Shown one piece after another: positions 14,081-22,470 of a stretch of 64,000 bases of DNA. The stretch covers positions 1 through 64,000 of the forward strand of contig JAFKJU010000007.1 in NCBI GenBank assembly GCA_017305935.1, in the 5' to 3' direction. The position numbers and the translations under genes are program-made. This DNA comes from Hyphomicrobiales bacterium (GTDB lineage: Bacteria; Pseudomonadota; Alphaproteobacteria; Rhizobiales; Rhizobiaceae). Within the stretch, counting starts at the first letter, position 1. The number at the start of each line of letters is the position of its first letter. The notes under the pieces were generated by a model that made no database searches, was not told the origin of the DNA, and was given only the letters and a program-made list of their open reading frames with translations.

Positions 14081-14323
14081 ATGAACATCAGAAAGCTTGC
14101 CAGGGAGATCGCGGTAGAGGCCAAGCTCCACAACTGCACAGATGGCGACTACGGCTTCCTGTATCCTGAAGAATACGCGCTTACCGACGCTGAGTGGCGC
14201 GCCGTTTGCGATGAAGTTGATCGGATTTTGCCGACCACTTCCCCGACCAAAGATCAGTGGATCGCTCACGCTGCAGCCATGCGCGGATATTCGTCCACGG
14301 ACCCAATCTATTCCGACGCCTGA
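14081..14323 (+). CDS. Small phage protein, first gene of rightward operon
   Basis: The 80-residue product begins MNIRKLAREIAVEAKLHNCT and contains DGDYGFLYPEEYALTDAEWR. The start is chosen because GAGGATGGCGGAT precedes it and because earlier in-frame starts would lie inside the operator-promoter. Function unknown. Confidence 0.72.
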   Translation: MNIRKLAREIAVEAKLHNCTDGDYGFLYPEEYALTDAEWRAVCDEVDRILPTTSPTKDQWIAHAAAMRGYSSTDPIYSDA

Positions 14324-14383
14324 TCCCCTTCGGCATCCACCCTCGTCGGTGGATTTCGAAACGGATCACCCGAGGAGACGGCA

Positions 14384-14725
14384 ATGACCAATCTTCCTGA
14401 AAACTTCACCTCTGCGCTCAACGATCTGATGATCCGCGACGCCTTTACCAAGATCATCACCGATGTCGCCGTTGCGGGCCGCGAATTCAGTGTCCTGCGC
14501 AACAGCGACGCCGACAACCGCGCCATTTTCGAAGGCATGGCAAAGACCGTGATTGAGAACATGGCGTCCCTCGTTTGGCTCGCTGGCGGCGATATGGACG
14601 CATTCGGCTCTGCGTGTGACGCCTTCTCTGAAGGCATCTCTGACGCATTCGAACCCACCACCCTCACCCAAGCGGAAATCCGGCGCGCATATCGCAACCG
14701 GCCCACGCTGATTGCTGCGGAGTGA
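14384..14725 (+). CDS. Phage protein, unknown, acidic helical
   Basis: The 113-residue product begins MTNLPENFTSALNDLMIRDA and is predicted mainly helical with no membrane segment. GGAGA precedes the start. Its TGA overlaps the next gene region. No family recognised. Confidence 0.74.
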   Translation: MTNLPENFTSALNDLMIRDAFTKIITDVAVAGREFSVLRNSDADNRAIFEGMAKTVIENMASLVWLAGGDMDAFGSACDAFSEGISDAFEPTTLTQAEIRRAYRNRPTLIAAE

Positions 14726-14730
14726 CGAAG

Positions 14731-14949
14731 ATGGTCGCTCGTCCTGAATGCTCATCCTGGTGCTTTGGCTGCAACTGCGGTGACGGCCCGTGCATCGATC
14801 AGCGCCATGTCCTGATCCAGCAGAAGAGCCGCGTCGAAATGTGGCTGGCGATCGGCATCGCGATATCGCTCTGCGCCGTCATCTTTTCTATCGGCTATCT
14901 CGCGCTGGAGCGGGCCGAACGTCAATACCAGTTGGAGGCTCGCGTCTGA
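14731..14949 (+). CDS. Small phage membrane protein with cysteine motif
   Basis: The 72-residue product begins MVARPECSSWCFGCNCGDGP, with four to five closely spaced cysteines, and has one membrane helix (MWLAIGIAISLCAVIFSIGY, about 37-56). GGAGTGA lies just before this ATG; a GTG at 14722 overlapping the previous stop is an alternative. The cysteine cluster might bind metal. Function unknown. Confidence 0.68.
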   Translation: MVARPECSSWCFGCNCGDGPCIDQRHVLIQQKSRVEMWLAIGIAISLCAVIFSIGYLALERAERQYQLEARV

Positions 14950-16052
14950 TGTCTGTCGCGCTTTTGCGGGATCCTGAAATCGAAACCGGCTCGCTGGAAG
15001 ACGTCGTCGCCAAGGTGGAAGAAAACCCCGTCTCCGTTCTTCTGGATGACGAACTTTACGCCCGGTTCGTTGCTCATCTTAAGAAGGGCATCGCGGATTT
15101 CGTACCCGATCTCTCGACGGCGACCAGCCGAAAGAAGATCGCTTCGGAAGCTTATAAGATCACCCGGCACAAGACGACGATCGACGACGCCGGCAAGAAG
15201 CTTAACGAGGCTGCACGCAAGCAGATCAACGAGGTCGATGCGAAGCGCCGCACCGTGAAGACCGAACTTGACGCATTGGCTTCCGAGGCTCGCCGGCCGC
15301 TGGACGATTGGGAGAAGCAGGAAGAAGCTCGCGTCGAGTATTGCAAGGCCATCCTGAAGGCGATCGAAGATTGCGGGAACGGTTTCATCGGTGGAGAGCC
15401 ACAGCCGTTCGCCGTCCTCTTCCACGAGCTTGAAGAAAAGATCGTCATCAACTCCGAACTCGGAGAGTTTGAGGAGCAGGCTCGTGTTGCGCACCGCATC
15501 GCTACTGACAAGCTCAACGCCGCATTCCAGGCGCACCAGCGCGCTGAAGCCGACCGGATCGAACTGGAGAAGCTGCGCGCTGAAAAAGAAGAGCGTGACC
15601 GGGCCGAAGCTGAACGCCTCGAAAATGAACGGATCGCCAAAGAGGCGGCAGATCGTGAGGCCCGCGAGAAGGCAGAATATGCCGAAAACGTGAAGCGTCA
15701 GGCGGAAGCCGCAGAGCGGGCGCAGAAAGAAGCTGCAGAGCGAGAAAAGCGCGCGGCTGAGGCCGCCCGGCTTGAAGCTGAACAGAAAGCTCAGGCGGCC
15801 ATCGAAAAGGCCGAAGCCGAAGCGCGAGCCGTTCGCGAGGAAGCCGCCCGCAAGGAGCGCCAGCGCGAGGAAGCGGAGCGCGCCGAACGCGAAGCCCGAG
15901 AGGCGCGTGAGCGGGACCGTGAGCATCGCGGTCGCCTGATGGGCGAGGCTAAGGACGCGCTGATGGCACAGGGCCTCAAAGAAGAGGCCGCAAGGAAGAT
16001 CGTGCTGGCTGTCGTTGCCGGCGAAATCCCTCACATCACGATGGAATTCTGA
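14949..16052 (+). CDS. Long coiled-coil (TolA-like) phage protein before ERF
   Basis: The 367-residue product begins MSVALLRDPEIETGSLEDVV. Residues 80-175 are helical, and about 195-330 form a very long charged alanine-rich coiled coil (repeats of the type AEAERxxxERxAKEAADREA). The end, KDALMAQGLKEEAARKIVLA, is a short folded helical hairpin. Such proteins are often labelled TolA-like from composition alone; there is no membrane anchor here. Its constant place before ERF annealing proteins in phages of this kind suggests a partner in recombination. The start overlaps the previous stop (TGATG). Confidence 0.8.
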   Translation: MSVALLRDPEIETGSLEDVVAKVEENPVSVLLDDELYARFVAHLKKGIADFVPDLSTATSRKKIASEAYKITRHKTTIDDAGKKLNEAARKQINEVDAKRRTVKTELDALASEARRPLDDWEKQEEARVEYCKAILKAIEDCGNGFIGGEPQPFAVLFHELEEKIVINSELGEFEEQARVAHRIATDKLNAAFQAHQRAEADRIELEKLRAEKEERDRAEAERLENERIAKEAADREAREKAEYAENVKRQAEAAERAQKEAAEREKRAAEAARLEAEQKAQAAIEKAEAEARAVREEAARKERQREEAERAEREAREARERDREHRGRLMGEAKDALMAQGLKEEAARKIVLAVVAGEIPHITMEF

Positions 16053-16054
16053 CT

Positions 16055-16864
16055 ATGAGCACCGCCATTGATGTTCGCCGCGAAGGCGCGGCTATCGACC
16101 AATTCGAGGCTGCTAATCGTCCCGATCCCTTTATCCAGATGATCGAACGCGTCGTTCTCGACGAGAACGCATCTATCGACAAGTTGGAGCGGATGCTCCA
16201 GTTGCGAAACGAAGAGGTGGAGCGAAACCGCCGACGCGCCCGCGAAGACGACGAGATAAACGCTAAGAGGGCTTATTTCTCGGCAATGTCGAAGTGCCAA
16301 GCCGAGCTGCCTGTTGTCACCAAAAACCGCAACAACACGCACACGCGCTCGACCTATGCCGATCTTTCGGCGATCGAGCAGCAGGCCATGCCGATCATAC
16401 ACAAGCATGGGTTCGCGGTATCGTTCCAGCCTGACGGATACAATGAAAATGGCGAACTTCGCGTGCTGTGGGAAATCAGCCATGAAGCCGGGCATGTCCG
16501 CAACGGCGTTGGCGAAATCCCGGTAGACGGCGCTGGAGCCAAGGGTGCGGTAAACAAGACCGGCACCCAGGCGTTCGGCAGCACGGCGACTTACGGCCGG
16601 CGCTACCTTCTCTGCATGTTGTTCAACATTTCGACCGGAGAAGACCGTGACGGGAACGCCGCGCCGAAGGACGAGCCGGAATTCATCACGCCCGAGCAAG
16701 CGAAAATAATTCGCGACATCTTGGAGGCTACCGGTTCGGACACAGAGCAATTCTGCCGCCTCGGCAAGATCAACTCCATCCCTGAAATGATGGCCGCCGA
16801 TTTCGAAGACGCCATGCGCCTCCTGAACCAGAAGAGAGCAAAAATGGAAATGGCTTTGGCATGA
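16055..16864 (+). CDS. ERF-family single-strand annealing protein
   Basis: The 269-residue protein carries the ERF signature: VTKNRNNTHTRSTYADLSAI (about 89-108), a middle beta-rich part, and GTQAFGSTATYGRRYLLCML (about 169-188). ERF proteins anneal complementary single strands during phage recombination and genome circularisation. It is followed with a 4-bp overlap by a YqaJ-type exonuclease that would make the single strands, forming a two-component recombination pair. The C-terminal tail could contact that exonuclease or SSB. Confidence 0.92.
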   Translation: MSTAIDVRREGAAIDQFEAANRPDPFIQMIERVVLDENASIDKLERMLQLRNEEVERNRRRAREDDEINAKRAYFSAMSKCQAELPVVTKNRNNTHTRSTYADLSAIEQQAMPIIHKHGFAVSFQPDGYNENGELRVLWEISHEAGHVRNGVGEIPVDGAGAKGAVNKTGTQAFGSTATYGRRYLLCMLFNISTGEDRDGNAAPKDEPEFITPEQAKIIRDILEATGSDTEQFCRLGKINSIPEMMAADFEDAMRLLNQKRAKMEMALA

Positions 16865-17535
16865 TCCAGATTTTCGATTTCGACCAGAATTCCCCCGAGT
16901 GGTTTCAGGCCCGCGCTGGCATCCCGACCGCTTCCGAATTTCACACCGTCATGGCATCCGGCCGCAGCGGCGGCGAAAGCAAGACGCGCAAAACCTACAT
17001 GTACAAGCTGGCCGGCGAGGTCGTGACCGGTGAGCCGACCGAAGGCTACAGCAACGCGCACATGGACCGGGGCCATGTCATGGAAGAGGAGGCCCGCGAT
17101 AAGTACTCCTTCATCGCCGACGCTGAAATCCAGCGCGTCGGGTTCATCCGCAACGGAGACAAAGGGGCGAGCCCTGACGGCCTGATCGGTGACAGGGGGA
17201 TGTTCGAAGCCAAGTCGAAGCTCCCTCACCTGCTGATCGAAACGCTTTTCCGTGATGACTTCCCGCCGGAGCATAAGGCTCAGTGCCAGGGCGCGCTTTG
17301 GGTTGCCGAGCGCGAATGGATCGACATCGTCGTCTACTGGCCGAAACTCCCGCTTTTCGTAAAGCGGGCATACCGCGATGAGGCTTACATCGCCGGTATC
17401 GCGACCGCCGTGAAGCAGTTCAACGAAGAGCTTGCCGAGGTCGTCGATAAGGTTCGGCGCTATGGCGTCCCGCCGGTGCCTGTCAATCAAAACGATCTCG
17501 ACGCGATCCGCAATCATCCCTTGATGGCAGGCTGA
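16861..17535 (+). CDS. YqaJ/lambda-type phage exonuclease
   Basis: The 224-residue protein has SPEWFQARAGIPTASEF (about 11-27), the usual YqaJ entry motif; GHVMEEEARDKYSF (E near 77); GASPDGLIGDRGMFEAKSKL, with catalytic D near 104 and E-x-K near 113-115; and an AQCQGALWV helix near 141. This is the PD-(D/E)XK exonuclease of the YqaJ recombinase group, which resects 5' ends for ERF loading. It overlaps the ERF gene by 4 bp. Confidence 0.92.
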   Translation: MIQIFDFDQNSPEWFQARAGIPTASEFHTVMASGRSGGESKTRKTYMYKLAGEVVTGEPTEGYSNAHMDRGHVMEEEARDKYSFIADAEIQRVGFIRNGDKGASPDGLIGDRGMFEAKSKLPHLLIETLFRDDFPPEHKAQCQGALWVAEREWIDIVVYWPKLPLFVKRAYRDEAYIAGIATAVKQFNEELAEVVDKVRRYGVPPVPVNQNDLDAIRNHPLMAG

Positions 17536-17537
17536 CC

Positions 17538-17954
17538 ATGGCGAAGAACGAAAACCCTCCCGTCTACGTCATGAGGCGCGGCGATGCCCTCATAGGCGAA
17601 ATGGAAGCCGACCGCGAATGGATCAGAGATCAGCCGAGCGATCAGCGTATCAAGGTATCGTTGCACACCGGTCGCTATCCGCCTCGTCTCCGTTTCTACT
17701 TCTCGTTCCTGAAAAAGGTCGTAGACGCCACCGGCTGCGCCCAGAACGCTAATGCCCTTCACGCCCTCGTCAAGCTTGAAACCGGCCACACGAACCCGAT
17801 CAAGGTGAAGGGCTTCACGGTCCTGGTTCCGGCATCGATCGCGTTCGATGCGATGTCCGAAGCGGAGTTCGAGACCTACCTTGAGGCGGCCATCGAGTTC
17901 ATTGCCGGCGCCTTCGGCGTCACCCCTGAGGATGCTTTCGGGAGGGCCGCATAA
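17538..17954 (+). CDS. DUF1367- or NinB-like phage recombination-block protein
   Basis: The 138-residue product contains SLHTGRYPPRLRFYFSFLKK (about 42-61), followed by a helix-rich part and GFTVLVPASIAFDAMSEAEF. The pattern of a short beta-hairpin then an FxxKF-like helix recalls DUF1367 and NinB proteins, which stand at the same place in other phages; the assignment is tentative. It begins two bases after the exonuclease stop. Confidence 0.72.
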   Translation: MAKNENPPVYVMRRGDALIGEMEADREWIRDQPSDQRIKVSLHTGRYPPRLRFYFSFLKKVVDATGCAQNANALHALVKLETGHTNPIKVKGFTVLVPASIAFDAMSEAEFETYLEAAIEFIAGAFGVTPEDAFGRAA

Positions 17955-18341
17955 ATGCCCTTCGCAATCCGACGCCACCCCGAAGCCTTCACCCTCGACC
18001 CGTCGAGCAAGCAGACAAAGCGGATCACGGACGACAAGCACCTGGCGTTCATCCGCACCCTGCCCTCTGTCATCTCCGGAGCCTACGGCTGTGACGCCTG
18101 CCATATCCGCTACGGCGATCCGGTATACCGGAAGAAGCACACCGGAGGCCAGCAGAAGCCGGACGACGCGTGGACTGTGCCGATGACGCGCGACGAGCAC
18201 CGCGAGCAGCACGACGGCGACGAGCGGGCGTTCTGGCAGCGCCAGGGCATCGACCCGCTGCGCGTGGCTCGCGATCTCTACGCCGTCACCGGGGATACCG
18301 AAGCGGCCCTCACCATCATTCTCTCTGCGAGGACGAAATGA
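17955..18341 (+). CDS. DUF968/Ref-like HNH-type phage protein
   Basis: The 128-residue product contains CDACHIRYGDPVYRKK (cysteines near 46 and 49), KPDDAWTVPMTRDEHREQHD and RAFWQRQGIDPLRVARDLYA, matching the DUF968/Ref group of phage HNH nucleases. The best studied member, P1 Ref, cuts DNA with RecA; whether this one does is not shown. It starts directly at the stop of the preceding gene and belongs to the recombination block. Confidence 0.82.
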   Translation: MPFAIRRHPEAFTLDPSSKQTKRITDDKHLAFIRTLPSVISGAYGCDACHIRYGDPVYRKKHTGGQQKPDDAWTVPMTRDEHREQHDGDERAFWQRQGIDPLRVARDLYAVTGDTEAALTIILSARTK

Positions 18342-18652
18342 CCGAAGCACCGAACAAAGCAGATTTCTCCGTAAACGAACGCGCTGGCGAATATCGCGTG
18401 ACCTTCGTGGTTACCGGCAGCATCGAAACTACGATCAACGCCGATAGTTTAGAAGAAGCACGCGCCAAAGCTTCCGCGATGACCGAGGATGAAGAATTCG
18501 GCTTGGAGCTTGACCAAGCTGACTACGTTTCAGTCGACTACGTCTCAGCCTGCCGTCCGATGTATCGCGTCACCCGTGAGGGGAAAGCAATGCAGGTTAG
18601 CCATCTGCTCCCAGGCGATGAGCCTCGCCAGCCAGACGAGCGGGGGTTCTGA
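18338..18652 (+). CDS. Small phage protein, unknown
   Basis: The 104-residue product begins MTEAPNKADFSVNERAGEYR. The central part (YRVTFVVTGSIETTINADSL then EEARAKASAM) is a beta-strand and helix pattern common in small phage accessory proteins. Start overlaps the previous stop by 4 bp. No function can be given. Confidence 0.75.
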   Translation: MTEAPNKADFSVNERAGEYRVTFVVTGSIETTINADSLEEARAKASAMTEDEEFGLELDQADYVSVDYVSACRPMYRVTREGKAMQVSHLLPGDEPRQPDERGF

Positions 18653-18654
18653 CC

Positions 18655-19125
18655 ATGACCACCACCCCATCCTCTCCCACCCCCACCTCCCCGGTAGATG
18701 ACGGAGGGCCGGCAAAGAACTGGACCTTGCGAGAAGACGCGCACTACAACGGCGGCAAGACGTTTTTCGCCTATCTGATGCGTTGTGTTCAGCAGCCTCG
18801 CCTTTCGCGATACGACCGCTATGACAAGGCTACCAAAACATCGACCAGCACATGGCGCGTTGACGGGATCGATTTCCCCAATTTCAACGCGGCTATCATC
18901 GCCTTGAACATCGAGCCAGAACTGACGGCAGAAGAACGGCTGGTCTTGGAGACGGTGACCAGCAAGCCTTCCGACCGACGCAAAGAGATGATCGCAAATT
19001 ATGAGCCGTGGCATGGGCTCAGGGAAAAAGCTTTTATCCTGTGGGAGAAAGGGCGCGTCACAATAACCGACGCCGGCCGCGCCGCCCTTCTCACCGCCCG
19101 TAAAGGCGGAGGGGAGCGGGTATGA
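18655..19125 (+). CDS. Phage protein, unknown
   Basis: The 156-residue product has a proline/threonine-rich start and a folded remainder with HYNGGKTFFAYLMRCVQQPR and a C-terminal winged-helix-like part (WEKGRVTITDAGRAALLTAR, about 130-149). A DNA-binding tail is plausible. It overlaps the next gene by 4 bp. Confidence 0.73.
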   Translation: MTTTPSSPTPTSPVDDGGPAKNWTLREDAHYNGGKTFFAYLMRCVQQPRLSRYDRYDKATKTSTSTWRVDGIDFPNFNAAIIALNIEPELTAEERLVLETVTSKPSDRRKEMIANYEPWHGLREKAFILWEKGRVTITDAGRAALLTARKGGGERV

Positions 19126-19484
19126 GCAAACCATTCAGCACCTATCCCGAAGATCGCGGATTGCTCATGACACTGGCAAGGACAGTGCAGGCGTCCAACG
19201 ATGCCGAGGTTGTCGACCAAGCCGCCGGCAAACTCTCTGATCTCGTTCTTGCGATCCTGTCGGATGAGGCGACAGACGCCTTTGATCATGATCAGGAACC
19301 CACGACGCAGGTGATCCCGCAGGACGCCGCCACGGCATTGAGGGACGCCTACACCGTCATGGCTTTCGCATTCAACCGCCTATCAAGCTCCGCGCGCTCT
19401 CGTGATGGTGAGCTTTGCAGCGACCTCGGAAAGGTTCGCGGGAAGATCGAGCAAGTCTTTCGAAACGCGGGAGAAAAGCTTTGA
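19122..19484 (+). CDS. Phage protein, unknown, helical
   Basis: The 120-residue acidic product begins MSKPFSTYPEDRGLLMTLAR and is mostly helical. It is coupled to both neighbours by 4-bp overlaps. No family is recognised. Confidence 0.73.
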   Translation: MSKPFSTYPEDRGLLMTLARTVQASNDAEVVDQAAGKLSDLVLAILSDEATDAFDHDQEPTTQVIPQDAATALRDAYTVMAFAFNRLSSSARSRDGELCSDLGKVRGKIEQVFRNAGEKL

Positions 19485-19849
19485 GCGCACCCCTCACCCC
19501 ATCCCCGGTAGAGGGGGAGAAGACGGCGCATACTGCCGGCGATTGGCGCACGTTCAATGGAACGGATATTTACCCGGACGATGACGATACCGAGGGTACG
19601 CGGCACATTGCGGATTTCTCCATGTCGGACACCATCACCTACGAGGAGCAAAGAGCGAACGCTCTGCTCGGCGCGGCTGCTCCGGCGATGTACCGCGCGC
19701 TCAAGGCCTTTGTTGCCGCCGAGGATCAGACCGGCAACCCAGCCTTCTCCATGAAGGCCTACGATAAAGCGATGGAAGAGGCCTACGCCCTCGCCGTATC
19801 AGCAATCGCCCGCGCCGAAGGCCGTGCCGCTCGGAAGGATGGTGCGTGA
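19481..19849 (+). CDS. Phage accessory protein (TTG start)
   Basis: The product has 122 residues from TTG 19481, which overlaps the preceding stop and is preceded by GGGAG. The first in-frame ATG (19624) would remove the conserved-looking start TAGDWRTFNGTDIY. The pattern GDWRTFNGTDIY then ANALLGAAAPAMYRALKAF is typical of a widespread small phage family (HTPGPW...LIAAAPELLEAL type) of unknown function. Confidence 0.72.
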   Translation: MSAPLTPSPVEGEKTAHTAGDWRTFNGTDIYPDDDDTEGTRHIADFSMSDTITYEEQRANALLGAAAPAMYRALKAFVAAEDQTGNPAFSMKAYDKAMEEAYALAVSAIARAEGRAARKDGA

Positions 19850-20334
19850 TGGGGGAGAACACTGCACCTATCCAGTCGGCAGACCTGTCGGGGATTATCG
19901 AACGGCTTGAGAAAGCCATGGGGCCGGATCGGGAGGTTGATGCTCAAATCTGGCTTGCCACGACGCCGGGCACAACCCGCAACTGGCTTGAAGTCAAATC
20001 AACGACCAATCAGTGGCCGCCGTACATCATAGACGAGACACGGGATGCGGACGGTCGGCTGATCATTGTCCCAGCCGTCACCACATCGGTTGACGCCGCC
20101 ATAGCTCTGGCGGAGCGAGTTCTGCCGGGGTGGGGCGGTCTAATCAGCCTTGGAAGTGGCACTTCTATCCATTGCGCGGACCTTTGGTCGGAGAGGCGGG
20201 GAAATCAATCCTCCGAAGACGAGGAAGAAGACCCTTTGCCGATGGGTGAAGAGGCGCATGCCGAGCATGCGTGTCTGCCTATCGCAATCGTCCTCGCCAC
20301 TCTCCGCGCCCTCCAATCCAAAGGTGAAGCATGA
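19849..20334 (+). CDS. Phage accessory protein, unknown
   Basis: The 161-residue product begins MGENTAPIQSADLSGIIERL. It contains REVDAQIWLATTPG and TTSVDAAIALAERVLPGWGG, a pattern met in many rhizobial prophage proteins of unknown function. A GTG at 19846 is an alternative start; the ATG overlaps the previous stop (TGATG). Confidence 0.73.
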   Translation: MGENTAPIQSADLSGIIERLEKAMGPDREVDAQIWLATTPGTTRNWLEVKSTTNQWPPYIIDETRDADGRLIIVPAVTTSVDAAIALAERVLPGWGGLISLGSGTSIHCADLWSERRGNQSSEDEEEDPLPMGEEAHAEHACLPIAIVLATLRALQSKGEA

Positions 20335-20591
20335 ACGACATTCCGCTCATTCACATGGACGAGCGTCCTATCACCTCGATCTGGTATCCTGGCGAAGATG
20401 CTGGCGGCTATTCGACCGATGCTCGTTTTGACAAATCCACCAGCAAGATCGTCGCCTATGCCGAGAATGGTCAGTGCGCTCCGGTGCCGTTCTATGCGGT
20501 CTATGACCACGACGGGAACATCAAGGCGCGCGTACCTGCCCAGATGGTCACGGTTATCTACGCCGAGGCCCCGAAGGGCGGTGAAGCATGA
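20331..20591 (+). CDS. Small phage protein, unknown
   Basis: The 86-residue product begins MNDIPLIHMDERPITSIWYP and appears to be a small beta-rich domain. Both ends overlap neighbours by 4 bp. No family recognised. Confidence 0.72.
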   Translation: MNDIPLIHMDERPITSIWYPGEDAGGYSTDARFDKSTSKIVAYAENGQCAPVPFYAVYDHDGNIKARVPAQMVTVIYAEAPKGGEA

Positions 20592-21064
20592 CCGAAGACA
20601 CCTCCCTGCGAGAGAAGGCGCTGCGGGCGACGAAGCTCCATTTCAGATTGAATGCGCTGATCAGGGATGCGTTCTTTCATGGGCGCGGTCGCGGAAATCT
20701 TGCGCTGCTTTCCGAAGCCGATCAAGCCGCGTGGATGGATTACGACGTCTCGGAATACGAGCAGTACAAATCAATCGTTGCCGCTTTCCATGCCTCCGAA
20801 GCCAAAGACCGGTGCATAGAGGCGCTGGAGGCTGCGCTGAACACGCTATCGAAAGAAGCTGACGCGGCATATTGCCGATCACTCGACCAGTTCTCCAAGC
20901 CAGAATGCTGCGGCTTCGAGATTAAGGCAAGCACCGGCAAATTCGGAGCGCCGGAGCATGAGGCCCACAAGAAGGCGAATGTCCTCATGGGCAAGCATCA
21001 AGGCATGTATGCAGTGATCAAGGCTGTCCGCGCCGCCCTCTCCGGCAAGGAGGGGCAATCGTGA
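20588..21064 (+). CDS. Phage protein, unknown, helical
   Basis: The 158-residue product begins MTEDTSLREKALRATKLHFR and is predicted helical throughout, with a cluster of cysteines near 105-116 (CRSLDQFSKPECC). Coupled by 4-bp overlaps to the genes on both sides. No function assigned. Confidence 0.73.
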   Translation: MTEDTSLREKALRATKLHFRLNALIRDAFFHGRGRGNLALLSEADQAAWMDYDVSEYEQYKSIVAAFHASEAKDRCIEALEAALNTLSKEADAAYCRSLDQFSKPECCGFEIKASTGKFGAPEHEAHKKANVLMGKHQGMYAVIKAVRAALSGKEGQS

Positions 21065-21897
21065 GCGACCCCTATCTCATCAACGAACCTGCTCTCATCT
21101 CCTTTAGCGGAGGGCGCACGTCTGGCTATCTGCTGAAGCACATCATTGACGCCCACGGCGGCACTCTACCGGACCACATCAAAGTCGCCTTTGCCAATAC
21201 CGGCAAAGAGCATGAAGCGACACTTGACTTTGTCCGTGATTGCTCGACGCATTGGGGCGTCGAAATTGCTTGGCTGGAATATGCTACCCAGGCACCGCAT
21301 CGGACGATCATCGTTGACCACGCTACCGCCTCGCGAGACGGAGAGCCCTTTGATGCGGTCATCCGGCAGGAACGTATGCTGCCAAATCCCATTGCGCGGC
21401 TCTGCACCAAAAACCTGAAGATCAAGCGCCTTGAGGCCTATGCCCGACATTGGCTCGGCTGGAAGAAATGGGCATCGGTCGTTGGCCTGCGTGCGGATGA
21501 GAAGCGCGCCGACCGCGAAGTGCCTGGCCGTATAGTTCCGCTAAAGCATGCAGGCGCCGTCAAAGCCGACGTGCTGCAGTGGTGGAATAGCCAGCCTTTC
21601 GATCTAAACTTGGCTGTCGATGAAGACGGCGAAACAGAGTGGGGCAACTGCGACCTCTGTTTCCTCTTTGGCCGGAAGAAGCTGGAAGCAAGACTGAAGC
21701 TTGATCCGTCACGCGCTGACTGGTGGGTCAATCAGGAAGACAATGCCCCTGGGCTGCGGATCATGCGCGACCCGTCCAAGGCGATGTTCCGCAGCGACCG
21801 CCCGAGCTACCGCACCATGCAGGCCGCAGTCATGGCTGGCCAGCCAATTCCGAAAGGAGGTTGGAATGCTGAACGCGATTGCGCCTGCACCGACTGA
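21061..21897 (+). CDS. Phage PAPS-reductase-family PP-loop protein (GTG start)
   Basis: The 278-residue protein has the PP-loop SFSGGRTSGYLLKHI near residues 12-26, then AFANTGKEH, LCTKNLKIKRLEAYARHWLG and VVGLRADEKRADR, the pattern of phage phosphoadenosine-phosphosulfate-reductase-like proteins, also related to DndC. A pair of cysteines (CDLC, about 199-202) and a C-terminal CACTD could hold a metal. The biochemical role in phages is not settled; nucleic-acid thiolation or base modification has been proposed. GTG start overlaps the previous stop. Confidence 0.83.
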   Translation: MSDPYLINEPALISFSGGRTSGYLLKHIIDAHGGTLPDHIKVAFANTGKEHEATLDFVRDCSTHWGVEIAWLEYATQAPHRTIIVDHATASRDGEPFDAVIRQERMLPNPIARLCTKNLKIKRLEAYARHWLGWKKWASVVGLRADEKRADREVPGRIVPLKHAGAVKADVLQWWNSQPFDLNLAVDEDGETEWGNCDLCFLFGRKKLEARLKLDPSRADWWVNQEDNAPGLRIMRDPSKAMFRSDRPSYRTMQAAVMAGQPIPKGGWNAERDCACTD

Positions 21898-22045
21898 CGC
21901 CAAGGAGCGGATTGTCAAGGCGGCCGTGACAGCGGTTTACGACCGTTTCTGCTCCAGCTCGGTGGCAGAGCTTGAAGAAGCCGTGGTTGCGCTGATCGGC
22001 GAGCCGCTTCCCTGTAACGAAGACGAGGAGGGTGACGAGCCATGA
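21866..22045 (+). CDS. Small phage protein with strong ribosome site
   Basis: The 59-residue acidic product begins MLNAIAPAPTDAKERIVKAA. Its start lies 32 bp inside the PP-loop gene, with a strong AAAGGAGGTTGG just before it, which decides the start. Helical, no family recognised. Confidence 0.72.
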   Translation: MLNAIAPAPTDAKERIVKAAVTAVYDRFCSSSVAELEEAVVALIGEPLPCNEDEEGDEP

Positions 22046-22470
22046 CCTCCCCCACCAACCAGGATGCGCCAGTAGCGTGGATGGTCGACCGGTATTGGCA
22101 CGATGGATCGTGGCTCGATACGGAGCTTCATTTTCGCAAGCCGGAGCCTCATCCTGATATCCGAACCAGAACTAAGTTCACCGCCCTCTACTCCTCCGAC
22201 CAGTTCGACCGAATGCGGGAGCGCGTCGCGCGCCTGCGCAACAAGGTCTTAGCCCGGCACTTGAGCGACGCTGATCTGATTGATGAGCAATCCGCCGTCG
22301 ATGCGGTGATAGACCGTGGATTTGTTGAGGCTGGCGGCATCAGCGAATGTTGGAATGAGCGTTTCGAAGAGGTAGCCCACGAGATCAAGCGCCGTGGACT
22401 TGAACGGCAGTTGGCCCAGCACAACTCAAAGCCCGCCCTCACCAAATTACAGGACACCAGCCATGATTGA
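22042..22470 (+). CDS. Phage protein, unknown
   Basis: The 142-residue product begins MTSPTNQDAPVAWMVDRYWH. The N-terminal part (VAWMVDRYWHDGSWLDTELHF then TKFTALYSS) resembles the short head domain repeated in many small phage accessory proteins, followed by a helical charged tail. Coupled by a 4-bp overlap upstream and an 8-bp overlap downstream. Confidence 0.73.
   Translation: MTSPTNQDAPVAWMVDRYWHDGSWLDTELHFRKPEPHPDIRTRTKFTALYSSDQFDRMRERVARLRNKVLARHLSDADLIDEQSAVDAVIDRGFVEAGGISECWNERFEEVAHEIKRRGLERQLAQHNSKPALTKLQDTSHD

Noticed and set aside
14922-16034. A 370-codon minus-strand frame opposite the coiled-coil gene
   Set aside because: It is the mirror of an alanine/glutamate-rich repeat, giving a leucine/phenylalanine-rich antisense frame; the plus-strand gene is in operon context.
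18500-18560. Short tandem ACTACGTTTCAGTCGACTACGTCTCAG-type repetition suggesting a repeat array
   Set aside because: It is two imperfect copies inside a coding frame (YVSVDYVS); no array, no CRISPR-like spacing. No CRISPR array was seen anywhere in the window.
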